NCBI GenBank assembly: GCA_949130485.1 | Contig: OX422186.1 | Span: forward strand, 7,502,792-7,566,791 | Direction of reading: 5' to 3' | DNA: 64,000 nt | From: Agelas oroides | Taxonomy: Eukaryota; Porifera; Demospongiae; Agelasida; Agelasidae | Shown: positions 11,889 through 26,300 of the stretch, one piece after another | How positions within the stretch are numbered: the first letter of the stretch is position 1 | Layout of the letters: each line of letters opens with the position of its first letter | Made by a program: the position numbers and the translations under genes | Notes under the pieces: model-generated | The model's database searches: none | What the model saw: the letters and a program-made list of their open reading frames with translations, nothing else | What the model was told of the DNA's origin: nothing

Positions 11889-12049
11889 TTCTCCATGAAC
11901 GTCTAAAAATAGAACCAAACCGGAAGTGATTCTATTGCTACTAAAAATAGACTAGCTGGCACCGCCTATTGAAGTCGACGTGTAGTCACTACTGACACTA
12001 GTCGACGTGGTGGTCTTGATATTCTATCCGAGTGGGCTGGTGCTACAGG
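11889..12049. promoter_or_regulatory. Bidirectional promoter region between RBR ligase (-) and PDCL3 (+)
   Basis: Short spacer between two divergent genes. It holds an ETS/GABP-type site CCGGAAGTG at 11920-11928, flanked by two identical MEF2-like sites CTAAAAATAG at 11903-11912 and 11941-11950. A probable PDCL3 5'-UTR exon ends at 12049 with the donor CAG|GTAAGG. No TATA box is evident. Function is inferred from motif matches only. Confidence 0.45.
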
Positions 12050-12966
12050 TAAGGTATAAAATGCATGGTAGTTAGGCTAGTAAGGAAACTACAGCTATAA
12101 ACGTATGTTTGAACTAGCTACAATAGATTAAGGCAGTGGGCGGAGCTTGTAAGTAAAGGCCCGTTATGACAATCCTTATTAATATCCTTCTCTGGCTGCG
12201 GACATAATGGAAAGATTTCCTTGTAGCCATGGTACAAGCAAATCCCAAGAAAATTTTTTAAAACTTCTGTTGGTTCCAATACCAGTATGCTTATTTCCTG
12301 CTGCTAGACGTGGCTCCCAACTGTGTATATCAAGACCAGTTTCTTGTGGGTATGATGGAGTTTGGATCCTAGCCAAGAGGGTAATTAAGCATGTTGACTC
12401 TGGTTGCATGTGGGACATATATAGGGTAGTCTCATTCCCAGCAATCCATGGTACACCCTCTGCTGAAATCGGTGTTGAAGTTTAAGGGGACACCTGCTAA
12501 TAAAATTTTGCACGCTTGTCAGTGACATCAAAGTGAGACCCCTACCCTTCTTCGCATGGCATCACAACTTCACAAGGTTGATTGTAAGGCACAACACACA
12601 CTTACTTTTAACAGTAGGAGTATTTCACCATTGCACCAAAGCTGGTATATAGCACAGCATCACATTTTCACTAAGACTCCACCCACCAACTTACAGGACA
12701 ATGCATTCCTCAAAGGATTTCACTATTATGGGTATTAAATTGACTTCGTGGTTTGTATATACTGCACCATTAGCTGTGAACATGTTATACTGAGAGCCCA
12801 TAGCTACTCGGTAGTTTTTATTTCATGTCTACAATTTTAATAATACCTGTAGCTAGAGACAAATTGCCTGTAAGTTATCATACATGAGCAAACAAGTAAA
12901 TTTATGTAGTTCAAAGGTTTATGGGCTCTGGGTAGCGCTTGTAAGTTTCCTAGCTTCATTCCCAGA
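12050..12966 (+). other. Probable 5'-UTR intron of PDCL3
   Basis: Non-coding stretch between a good donor (GTAAGG at 12050) and TTCCCAG shortly before the PDCL3 start codon. I see no conserved ORF or repeat in it apart from random short ORFs. Confidence 0.4.
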
Positions 12967-15710
<2,744 letters not shown>

Positions 15711-16129
15711 GCAAGCATGCTTAACATTAGTCAATATTGTATTATTCACAAGGGCTGGAGGTTATCATTGCAGCTCATGATAGAACTCAGAAAAACCAGG
15801 TGTTGGGTTTCCTTGCATGAAAGTACTACTACAGAAATATTTGAGGCCTTCATGTTTGGCTTGAATTGAAGGACCACCTGACAATAATAGTCTTGGTATT
15901 GCACCTAGGTATTGTATGTGACATTTCTGTGTTGGTACAATACCTGGTATGTTTTCTAATGATGTATTTCTAGGCAGACATGTAACTCATGTGCATGTAT
16001 AGGAGTCATTGAAAAACCCTTGCAGGTATACGTAGTTTACCCTACAAGTCATGTAGTAGGTACTATAGGTCACATGAATGTAAGTGAAATTGGAGGTTAA
16101 TTCGGAAATGTCATTATCACCATAATACC

Positions 16130-16166
16130 TAGCCTCGTACCCAGACGCAACCTGGGTATGAGGCTA
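16130..16166. mobile_element. 37-bp minimal foldback element with 9-bp target duplication
   Basis: TAGCCTCGTACCCAG and CTGGGTATGAGGCTA are separated by only 7 bp. Flanks 16121-16129 and 16167-16175 are the same 9-mer CATAATACC. It belongs to the family of the 2506 element. Confidence 0.8.
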
Positions 16167-16814
16167 CATAATACCAGAAACTCATTTGTTGCAACACTTG
16201 TAACCAAAAAACTCCTGATATTTTAGCTTTGTACTATACTATGGTGATACTTCTAGCACCTCTAGATACTTGCAAGATGTAAATTCCCATAACTTGTTAG
16301 ACCATTCTGGTTCTGAGTCATTCAATTGATTGTAATCTGCTGTTGTCAATCAGCCTTTACTACTCTATGAGCCACCATGCACAGGAGTGTGTATGATTAT
16401 GTCATTCTTGCAGCACTGATTGCACATACCATTGATTATACTAGCTTCCTCTTCTTGTTTGTCCATCAACCAGACAAATCACTCCAACCATAGTTTACTA
16501 CAACTATGTAGCGCAGCAACTTTCATATGACCATGTAAGGCAACGGTTTCCCCCATTCAACATAATAACTTTGGTATTCGGTACCAATTATTGGATGTAA
16601 TACAAAGTGGGATCATTTTGACTGTAACATGCCTGTAATAATTTCTCCATGTACATTGCATCTGTACATGCACAGTCATATTAAGTTAATTGGAGTGCAT
16701 TTTCACCTGCATGAAATATCGTTATAATGGCCCATGGGCTTCATACGCAGGGAATTCACCTCATGCAAGTATCTTGGTGAAAGGAAGTAAGTCTGAGAGC
16801 AAAGCTAGGTATGT

Positions 16815-16905
16815 AGCCTTGTACCCAGGCTCTTCTCTTGCAGATGTTGCAGGCTCTTCTCTCCTGCATGCAGCAAGAAGTTAAAGAGCCTGGGGTACAA
16901 GCCTA
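16815..16905. mobile_element. Foldback element of the TAGCC family
   Basis: TAGCCTTGTACCCAGGCTC at the left is matched by GAGCCTGGGGTACAAGCCTA at the right, with a CTCTTCTC-rich interior. A clear target duplication is not seen. Confidence 0.65.
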
Positions 16906-17243
16906 GTTGAGACCATGTAGGTAAACCCTTCAGCTGTGTCGAGTGCAGTGCATGGCTAGATTCAGGTACACCAGCTAAAAGCACTAGTGCAACGCTATAT
17001 GTTGTGTACCCTCCCAACTTTAAAAATTTCAGATAGAATTTTACCACACAGACAGAACGTACATGCATAAGTGGTGCTTGATTTTGCAATTAAACATGAA
17101 ATAACACTAATTTACAATGGGATAAAATTACCATGTCTTGATTTCATCACAGTCAAATACAAAGTTAAAATAGTTCCATCACAAACTCATCTCTTGTGAA
17201 AATTTGATAATAGTATGGCTGTATCATTATTAACATCCACATC

Positions 17244-20200
17244 TCATAGAGTACTTCTTGAGCTTTTGCCCACAATCTCCGTTGCATTGCTAAAGTATGA
17301 CATTCTTGTCATTGTCGTACTCAGAGATCTGCTAGCTTTCTCCCCATGCCCTGGGGGAGATTGAAGAGGGTTGTCAGTGGTACCGTGGCCATCAAACGAG
17401 AATGCCATCATTGCCCCAACATCTATAGGTGTACTGGACCAGGGTGGTAGATCACTGAAGTCCAATGTTCGTGGAGTGTAGCTGCCAATCTTACATCTTG
17501 AACTGTCCTCCCTATACCTGCAGTTCTTGTTACTGCTCAGTCTGCTTCTTTGTACAGAGCTTCTCACTTCCCTTGACTCCTCGATGAAATACCTCAACCT
17601 CCTTTTCTTGCGGATGATGAAGAACCCACACACCATGAAACCTAGAAGTGAGTACACATACCTAGCATACCATAGTTTTGCTTCCAGAGCCTCAACAAGC
17701 TACTTGTCACAGGCTAATGAGGCCAGGGTTATCTCTGCCTGTAAGTTGCGATAACACATGCACTTGCAGAATAACTGCAATAGAGCTTTGGCTGCATCTG
17801 GCTATCAACACATAATATTGTAGGTAAAGTATATGAGTAAGTGGTGTTGCCATGGCAGGACTTTCAATTGACCAAAATGAGAATGTTCTGCTGATAGACC
17901 TATAAGTTTGGCTTATTTTTCTACGGGTAATTTTATTTCCACTTTCCACTGAATTTTGATACTTGTACTTACCAGTTACACTGCACCATCGGACCTGAAT
18001 ATGAAAACTGCATGAAATGCATCCAGCACATGCTGATGCAGTGTAACCTCTAAGCCTGTTAACACTATGCCCACTTTCAGAACTCACCTACTATGACCAG
18101 GATCAACACTGCTAGGATACCACCGAACATCATCATCATGGTTTTAGCATCCTGAGAACATTCCATAACAGAAAAAGTTGTTACTAGAACCATTACTGAA
18201 TGATTTACCATGTAGCCTAGGAGTAGTAGGCTAATACTTCAGGTGACCCTGAATACATGAGGATATTACAATACTGATATATTGTGAGTGTCAGCCTATA
18301 GGGACTGTGACCGCATACCAAGTAATTGGCTCAAACCTCTGTCATGTACCTTTGCTGTCTGTGAGCATGCAGCTTGGTTTGTCATGTATAGTATTTCCAA
18401 CATGCATGCTACATAGCTACGTATGTGGCTATTCGATTTGCACACCGTCGTTAATCTCGAAGCTTACCATAATAAATATTGCTGGTGTTTGGGGGATGAC
18501 TAAAGAAGAACTGTTGTTTGTGACAGTGGATGCAGAGGGAGAGAGACAACTGATAGCTTCAGGGCCACAGGAGACCTGTTGGGGGTGTAGAGAGAAAGTG
18601 CCTTATAGATACAAGCATGTAGTTTTATAGCTAGTGGTTTGGTGCTGGAATGCCATGAGAAATTGAACTTTGTTCACAATCCAACTTAGTCTTTGTTTAA
18701 TTGTTGAGCTTTTATGTGGAGACGTTTAGCGACTTGAATAAAGAAATCTGTGGGCAAAGAGTGCTATTAGATTGTCACTCACATAGCAATACAAGTTCGT
18801 AAACAGTTTTTACCTCTGGTGAATTAAGTCCAGTGGAGTTGGCTAGTGGGGAGCTTGCAGACGCTGCTACCGCTCGTGAAGTATCGACTGTCTGCCACGA
18901 AAACAGTGTTGAGTGAAAACCTGTAGGCTTGGGTAAGAAAGAAGAAATGTGGCATATGTAGGATACATTGAAAAGACTGACTGGCTATTTATGGAAAAAC
19001 TGTTATGTTAAAATGCTGGCTGTTAAAGCTCACAAGTAGAAAAGCATTCTATAAACCTCAGTGTGTTCATACTATTTATACAGCCAATGTTTACTGTACT
19101 GCACAGTTAGTTAGTCATGAATTGCACAGAACCCAATCTACATATTGTACACATGATGTAAACTATGGAGAGAGAAAAAAGTTCACATGCAGGGATCCAG
19201 CTGGAAATCAAACTTGGAAACTTCTGGATCCTAACATTCTTACCGTTCAGCTAGCTGGAAATCAAACTTGGAAACTTCTGGATCCTAACACTCCAACCGT
19301 TCAGCTAGCTGGAAATCAAAAACTTGGAAACTTCTGGATCCTAACACTCCTGTTCAGCTAGCTGGAAATCAAACTTGAAACTTCTGGATCCTAACACTCC
19401 TACCGTTCAGCTAGCTGGAAATCAAACTTGGAAACTTCTGGATCCTAACACTCCTACCATTCAGCTAGCTGGAAATCAAACTTGGAAACTTCTGCCTCTA
19501 CCATTCAAACTCACAGCAGAGGAGTGGAAATAGTGAAGTAGTGATTCTTACCATGTTTGAAGTTGACACAGTGAATATACTAGTAGAGGTGGCTAGAGTG
19601 TTAAGAAATGTTCTCGGTAGTGGGCTGAAGTTTGGTGATGGAGAAATGGAATAGGATAACACAAATGTGTAAACTGAGGTCTTCTCTAGTGTGGACGTCA
19701 TGGTCTGGTGAGGCAGACTTGTGGTGGTTGATGCTGACAGGGGCTGTGGAGATTGTGTGCTGGCAGACTGAGTCACAATCAAGCCTGCAGTGGAATGTAG
19801 TACATCTGAGGCAGTCAATGTTGCTTTCATATCTGGTAGATAGTGGCTGCCAGATGGTGGCAGTATGGTTGAAGTGACTGTTGCGGTGGGATGTATATGC
19901 AGCAAGCTCAGTGGTGATGGTAAAGTTGATAGTGAGGGTGTAGTCAGTTCGACAACGGTAGACGATGGAACTGGCGTGAAGATGAAAGCCACAGTTGGTG
20001 AGAGGTATGGTGGCTTACTGGTAGTGAACAGGTCCGGAGTTGCTGAGGTATGGTTGCTGGTGACAGTAGGTATGAGTGTCAGGGACGAAGTAGGGGCAGG
20101 TGAAGGTGTTGTGCAGTTATGGAAGTAGCTGCAGTTAAGTGCATCTGCAGAAAAAGAGTCAGTAGCTAAGGCAGGGATTCTCAAGCTGTTAAACTTGGCA

Positions 20201-22717
20201 ATTGATGTTAATTCTGTATAGCCAGTTTGTTTTGAGCTGAGCTGGATCCCTGGGAATTGACTATATAGTCTATAGATCCGAATCTAGCATGTGTAGCTGT
20301 ATGCAAGTCTGCCTCAACTAGACAGTGTATGCCAACAGACCTAGTAACCTACTGTGTATAATAATAATAGGATGTGAACAGCTGATGTCAGCATTATGCA
20401 TGCCATGGTTCCAGTGGAGCTATACCTGGGTGCAACGGTTGCTTTGATGAATGGACCACCTTGATATCTTGGAATGGATTACTCCAGATACCTGGGTACA
20501 CTGTTACTGCCTCCTCTCCCCCCATCTTTGAGGAAGAAAAGATACCTACAGGTACATTCTGAATCCAGTACAGGGTGTTGTTGAGCAAGGACATTGCTTC
20601 ACTGAAGAAGATGTCAGCATCTTGGATCATAAACTGTTCTCCTCCGTCCAGCGCCATAGACTCAATTGTGTATGAGCAGTAGTCAGTCCAATAAAGCATC
20701 CTGTTCTCATAGTCAATGACCACAGGAGTGGGGCACATCAGCCTGTCTGTCACCATTTCTCTGGTGGTATTCATCGCATTCATGTTAGCTCGCTCAATCA
20801 TGCTGTTCAGCCTGTTAGTCCAGTATATCCATCTGCACATGCAATAAACCAATGGTAGCTCCTGTGACAACTACTAACTACCATTTCAAGTTTGATGGAA
20901 AGCATGTATTTAGTGTAGGTACATGCAATTCTTGCTACACTGTTGTGAGCTAAGCTAATAATAATTCCAGGTAGCAGCTGACCATATTGTGACACAGTAG
21001 TAGTCTAGTAGATATTGTGCACTGCTCTTAGTGACAACATCACTAGGTGTGTACTTGCATAAGGTCTACATGTCTGCATGGGCACCATGTGCATACCAGA
21101 ACCCATAAAACATTTCATCCATACTGAGCAGCATACCAACTATAGGCCTGAGAAAGAATGGTTAGTAACAGCTCACCAAGAGTACAGGGACAGTGAGTTG
21201 CATTTACTGTTGCTGACGTACATATATACAAGTATATACCAATTTCCTTATGCTGTGTTGACTAGCATCATTACCAAGTTCTGCCCAGCTTTCCATTGCC
21301 TGCAAGCAACAGGCAGGAGCCTAGCCTGGCTAGCGAGTTCCACCCTGTACCTAGAACAATGCAGCTTCATTTTTTATCTACTGTACGTACCACAGAACCC
21401 ATTTCAAAGAGGGATCGGGTGCATGCACCCTATAAGACTACAATCGTACCCAGATAGGGGGTCAACTGCAATTCCCAGTGGAAGACCAAGTGTATCTATC
21501 ATCATCTTTCGTTCTTGCTTCAAAATATCATAGACTTCAATTGCTGACATATCAGGATCACTCCAGTATAGCTTGTTGTTCATCCAGTCCACAGCCAAAC
21601 AAACTATAATATTAAAGAGAATCATAACTATGATACTGTGTCCACAGCAGTTGCAGGACTATGACATCTCCGTATAAAGAGCAGAAAACCCTAACACACA
21701 AGGTCATGAGCACTGTACAGATCTTAGTATGATATATTTTCACTTTGGCTCATGAAACTACAGACACATTTGCCTCATCCGCCTTGAAACCTTCCAGTTT
21801 TTGATTGCTTTCAGCAGTAAGCTATTAAAAACTGGACAGTGAGGAAGGCCTGGGAATGAGGCTACAGTCATATAACCATAAACAGTAACAGTGTTTTAAG
21901 TTTCATCTTCACAAGTTAAAAGTTTCCAGTCCTCATAGATCTACTGAGTCTGCTCACGGATTGTAAACCTCACCACAGTGACAATACGTTATGTAACTAT
22001 ACACTGTATCACCTGGTCGCAACATCCCTGAGTCTACAATCACTGCTGCATCGGAGCCATCCTCCAAACTTGCCCTGTGAATCTGATTGGTGCGAATATT
22101 GCTCCAGAACACTATGTTCAACCTACAGAAATATTACATTATAACAAACATGCTCAGCAATATAGCCATGGTGTTCAGAGTGTAATTGGTTTAGCTAACT
22201 GTTTGAAACGGATTGCCGGGCCTCTTTCTTACTTTACTGATAAACCTAGCTATATATGGCCGGTCATCTTCACATCACACGATTATGTATACATGTAGCT
22301 GTTGTCAATTTGAAGTAGTTATAATGATTTATGCACCAGTAATGGTAGTCAACTGCCTTGATCCAACCACTCGGTTCACGGATGAAGACTTCAAACTGAA
22401 GGGTATCCAAGAACAGCTTTGCTATGTCTGCATATCGAGTCACCAACATGTATGGAGCACTGGACGGGAAGAAGACAGTATAGAGTTACTCTGGGCTCTT
22501 CTTCACTGCATACCGAGACACCAACATGCATAGAGGACTCTGGGTCCTTCCCCTGAAACCCAAGTTGTAGTACCCAACCAAGCAAACACAAGTTAATGGA
22601 GGGCAAGCTGGTACTACTTGGCTAGCCTCATTCTGGCATAGCTAGGTAATTGACTTACAGGTCACCTCCCACATGTTGTACCAGCAAAAGCAGTGCAGCA
22701 CAGAAAACAACCCTCAT
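17244..22717 (-). CDS. Receptor A: single LRP5/6-like YWTD propeller, mucin-like stalk, TM, cytoplasmic tail
   Basis: Nine exons (5' to 3'): 22659-22717, 22337-22459, 22013-22122, 21450-21603, 20426-20832, 19552-20144, 18814-18891, 18088-18151, 17244-17641; phases all fit, giving about 661 residues. Exon 1 is a signal peptide (MRVVFCAALLLLVQ). Exons 2-5 make one six-bladed LDLR class B propeller (AVDYHY, AVDWMNNKLYWSD, WIYWTNR, LYWTDYCSYTIES), ending with VVHSSKQP as LRP5/6 propellers do. There is no EGF module, unlike its neighbours. Exons 6-7 are Ser/Thr/Pro-rich and expected to be O-glycosylated. The membrane segment is split over exons 8 and 9, followed by RKKRR and a tail of about 120 residues without an NPxY endocytosis motif. 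It is the most 3' member of the four-gene array. Extracellular ligand binding is likely but the ligand is unknown. Confidence 0.88.
19195..19495. repeat. Minisatellite of about 55 bp
   Basis: Five to six units containing GCTGGAAATCAAACTTGGAA and CTTCTGGATCCTAACACTCC, in the receptor A intron between 18892 and 19551. Confidence 0.93.
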
Positions 22718-23365
22718 CTTCTCTGGCTAACTAGTCAGTTGGCAACTGAGCTGTTTGCATATATGCAGCTGTAATATATAGCTAGCCAGACAACTTGGCT
22801 GCAAATTAATTAGGCATGCCATAAGACAATGCATGAGCCTGCCAGTAAAATTGAGGGTAACCAAAATGAACATGTGTCTCAAACAATACTTGGAATGTGA
22901 GAAGAGTATTTCATGTATACAGATGGCTCTTTGCACATAGTGCAAAAACAGCAATTTGCACTCAGTTTAGCCATATTTCAGACTCCACATGATCTGTAGC
23001 TACTTCTTTCAGCAGTATGCTGAACATCCTGTATTATTATTGTTGGCGCATATGAAAATTACACTCTTATCTAAGTATCATTTATACATTTCCTTCACAC
23101 AACTAGCATTGCAACTTAATTTCAATCTAGATTGCAAAATGTGAACGCATAGAGAATTTGATGCAAATGCAACAGCAACACTTTCTGCAAACAGGGGGAC
23201 ATGCTGTACAATAACACGATCAAAAAGTAGCCATGGTGCAGTAAATCTTAGTATGACAGTTTGGTGTAACACAGTGACAGTACACAAAGAAATAGCATGA
23301 ATGAGTGAACAGTGATTGACGGCAAACTAAAGTGGAGAAGATTTGGGTGTATGTTGTAATCGGTT
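22718..23365. other. Intergenic region between receptors A and B
   Basis: Only about 650 bp separate the start codon of A from the stop codon of B. It must hold the A promoter and B 3' UTR. No repeat or conserved motif stands out. Confidence 0.5.
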
Positions 23366-26300
23366 CTATACACCATTTTGTCTTCCATTCCAGGATGGGG
23401 TAGTTGATGATGTGCACAGAGCCCTGAAGGATCTCTCAGAGGCTACCTCCTCTGTTCTTGAGCCTGCGGGGCTTTTCCTTCTACCAGTACATTTAATATA
23501 GAGCAGCACCATAATGATAACTGCAGAGGAGCACAAAGGTACAAAAATTGGGATTTACATCACATTGGTAGCAAATTGGATTAACACTAGTATCTATAAC
23601 TATGCATTATCTTGGGCTTTCAGAATTTGACCAGCTACGCACTTAATTAATAACCAGTATAACCAATCTTTGTCCGTACCTATTGTGATTATTAGAACAA
23701 CTCCAGACACACTTGCGGCAGCTATTATAATGGTTATAATGTTACCATTATCATCCTGTGAGTGCGTGTGTGTTGGGAGAGGGAAAATGGTTCCAATAAA
23801 GCATGCACAGCAATAGCTAACAGTCTTGTAACTTACCCTTCCACTGCCTTCAGTAGGTCCTGATGTGGGTATAGCACTACCGGTTAATAAATTTGAAACA
23901 AGTGTATGAATTGAAGATTTTGCTGAGCTATGGGGCTTGTTTTCCACACTCAGTGGACCAAAAGTAACAAGAGATTTGGTGCTGAGAGGTAATCCTGTCT
24001 CTTCAGAAATGGACATTGTGCTTGGAGAAGCAGTGATACTAGCAGTAGTGGAGAGTGTAACCGGTGTTGTGGGTAGGTTTCCAATGGTACTCTTTGGAGA
24101 CAGCAGGAATGGTGTACTGTGAGATTTTGGCTCTCCAGAAGTGTGACTGCTCAAAATTGACATTGGTGAAAATGCATTAGTAAATAAAGAGCTGCTAGTC
24201 ATAGAAACGAGTGGGCTTGAGCTCAAGGTGGTTGAGTATTGCTGTGAACTTGTAGTGGAAATTTGTAACGCTGACAAATGCAGCAAGGTTGATCTCTCTT
24301 GAATAGTTACTGGTGGTGTGGCATGTGTACGCATGATGACAGATACAGTTTCACTTGGATGAATGGAAAGGCTTGATGTGGGAACAGAAAATGGTGGAAC
24401 AGTCAAGATGCTGCTATGTACATTGGTAGGGTGGATCATAGGTGCAGAAACAACTGTAGATATTGATAGGATTGGGACAATGCTCACAGATTTAATAGAT
24501 GTAGAGTGGGCTGTAGATGTATGAAGGGAAATTGATGTAGGGAGGATATTAACAGACGATGTAATAGGGAGGAGAGTTGATAAAGGAAGAATATTGATAG
24601 TTGGTATATTAGGGTGGATGAGTGATGTAGGAAGGGTGTCTGTATCAGGGAGGATGATTGATGTAGGAAGGGTATCGACAGTTGGTGTATCAGGGAGGAT
24701 GATTGATGTAGGAAGGGTATCGACAGTTGGTGTATCAGGGAGGATGATTGATGTAGGAAGGGTATCGACAGTTGGTGTATCAGGGAGGATGATTGATGTA
24801 GCAAGGGTATCGACAGTTGGTGTACTGGAAACACTTGAAGGGGTCATGATGCTAGCCAATGATGTATCTGCAGGAGATGAAACATAACACAAATTAATCA
24901 TAGCAGAGAATTTGCCATTATTTTACCTGTCAGTTTATAAACATCATACTTTCACATCTTTTTCCATCTGTCAGGAGAACATAGCCCTCATCACAGGAAC
25001 ACTCGTAGCTTCCTATCAAGTTTTTGCAGTTGTGATCACAGCCACCATTTGTCACTTCACACTCATCAATGTCTGAGAAATTGTGCAGGAATGCAATTAG
25101 TTCATATTGTGTGGTTATGTAGGTACCACAAGTTGTTTTTCACATTTCTGGCATGCAAGGTACCAATGTAAACGGATAAAATTACCTAAGAAAGACTAGA
25201 GTGGATTTCAACCAAAGAGCTCTAACTTTCATGGTCATGAGGCTAGCTACTTCTTGTAAAATTTTCACACTATATTAGGTTTGTTTCCAAGTTCTCCCTA
25301 CACGAAGGAAAAGGGAGATCTTTGTGAACGGTATCACGTCACATGTATTTTGCTGCTGCAAGCAACAAGTTGCTACTATAAATATAATACTAACATTGCA
25401 TAACCTCCAAAGAGGCTATGTAGGTAACCAAGAACTGGTAGGTGAGTCTAGAAGAAGACAACCTCTACCATTAATTTAACCACCTTAATTTCTGCGGACA
25501 GAAATGAGCATGAGGAAACTATTAAATGGAAAGTGTGTCAATCTAGATAATGTAATGCACGCAGACCTTGTATATAGTATGGTCAAGCAGTATTATAGGC
25601 CAACAGGTATAATATACCCGGAAATATGCCAAGGAGAAATCCGTCATGCAGAGCCCATAAAAGAAGCATCTATCATACCAGTGGTATCATATGTAGGTAT
25701 TTATTATAAAGAAACCCTGGCCATAAACAATTCAGGAACCATCAATATTTATGTACTTGTAAGTGGTTCTGGTCAGGCACATATCATACCACATGTATAC
25801 AGAGATTCCAGGGGAAGTATACTGCCCCTACATGTTCAAGGAGTTTAAGCATGGCCTATTTCCCAATATGATGAGGTGTGATACAGTAAGAGATTTTCTT
25901 AATTTGTGACAAATTGCCTTTGTGATTAGGTGCTGCATGATCAAGCAGCCTGTCACATGGTCCTTAGTTAGTCAATCCTATTCAACACACAATACTTGTG
26001 GATGATATGATTATAATAATTTTAAAAGTATGTGTGTTAACCATTATAATAATTTTAAGTATGTGCATTAGGTATAGTTACTTACCTACTGAACAATCCA
26101 AGGCTGTCCAACCATTGCTGCATGCACACAAGTTGGGGGGAACACACTGACCATTCTGACAAGGTGGTTCACATGTCATGTTCTCCGAAGGAGACAAATA
26201 GAGTCTCACAAATTCTTCGGCTAGAAATTAAACCGAGACAAATGATAATCATTACAGTAATCTTGTATGTGATGGTGACATAATTGTGCATAAGCATAGA

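Larger units (their letters stand above)
15711..17243. other. Intergenic region between PDCL3 and receptor A (convergent)
   Basis: No gene seen. It contains the small foldback elements at 16130-16166 and 16815-16905, and the 3' UTRs of both neighbours must lie here. Confidence 0.6.

Noticed and set aside
10850-11898. ORFs on the + strand opposite the RBR ligase
   Set aside because: Shadows of the true minus-strand coding frame.
25504-25848. 114-residue + strand ORF in a receptor B intron
   Set aside because: No domain, signal or family resemblance seen; length is within chance for this amount of DNA. Would be reconsidered if transcribed or conserved.
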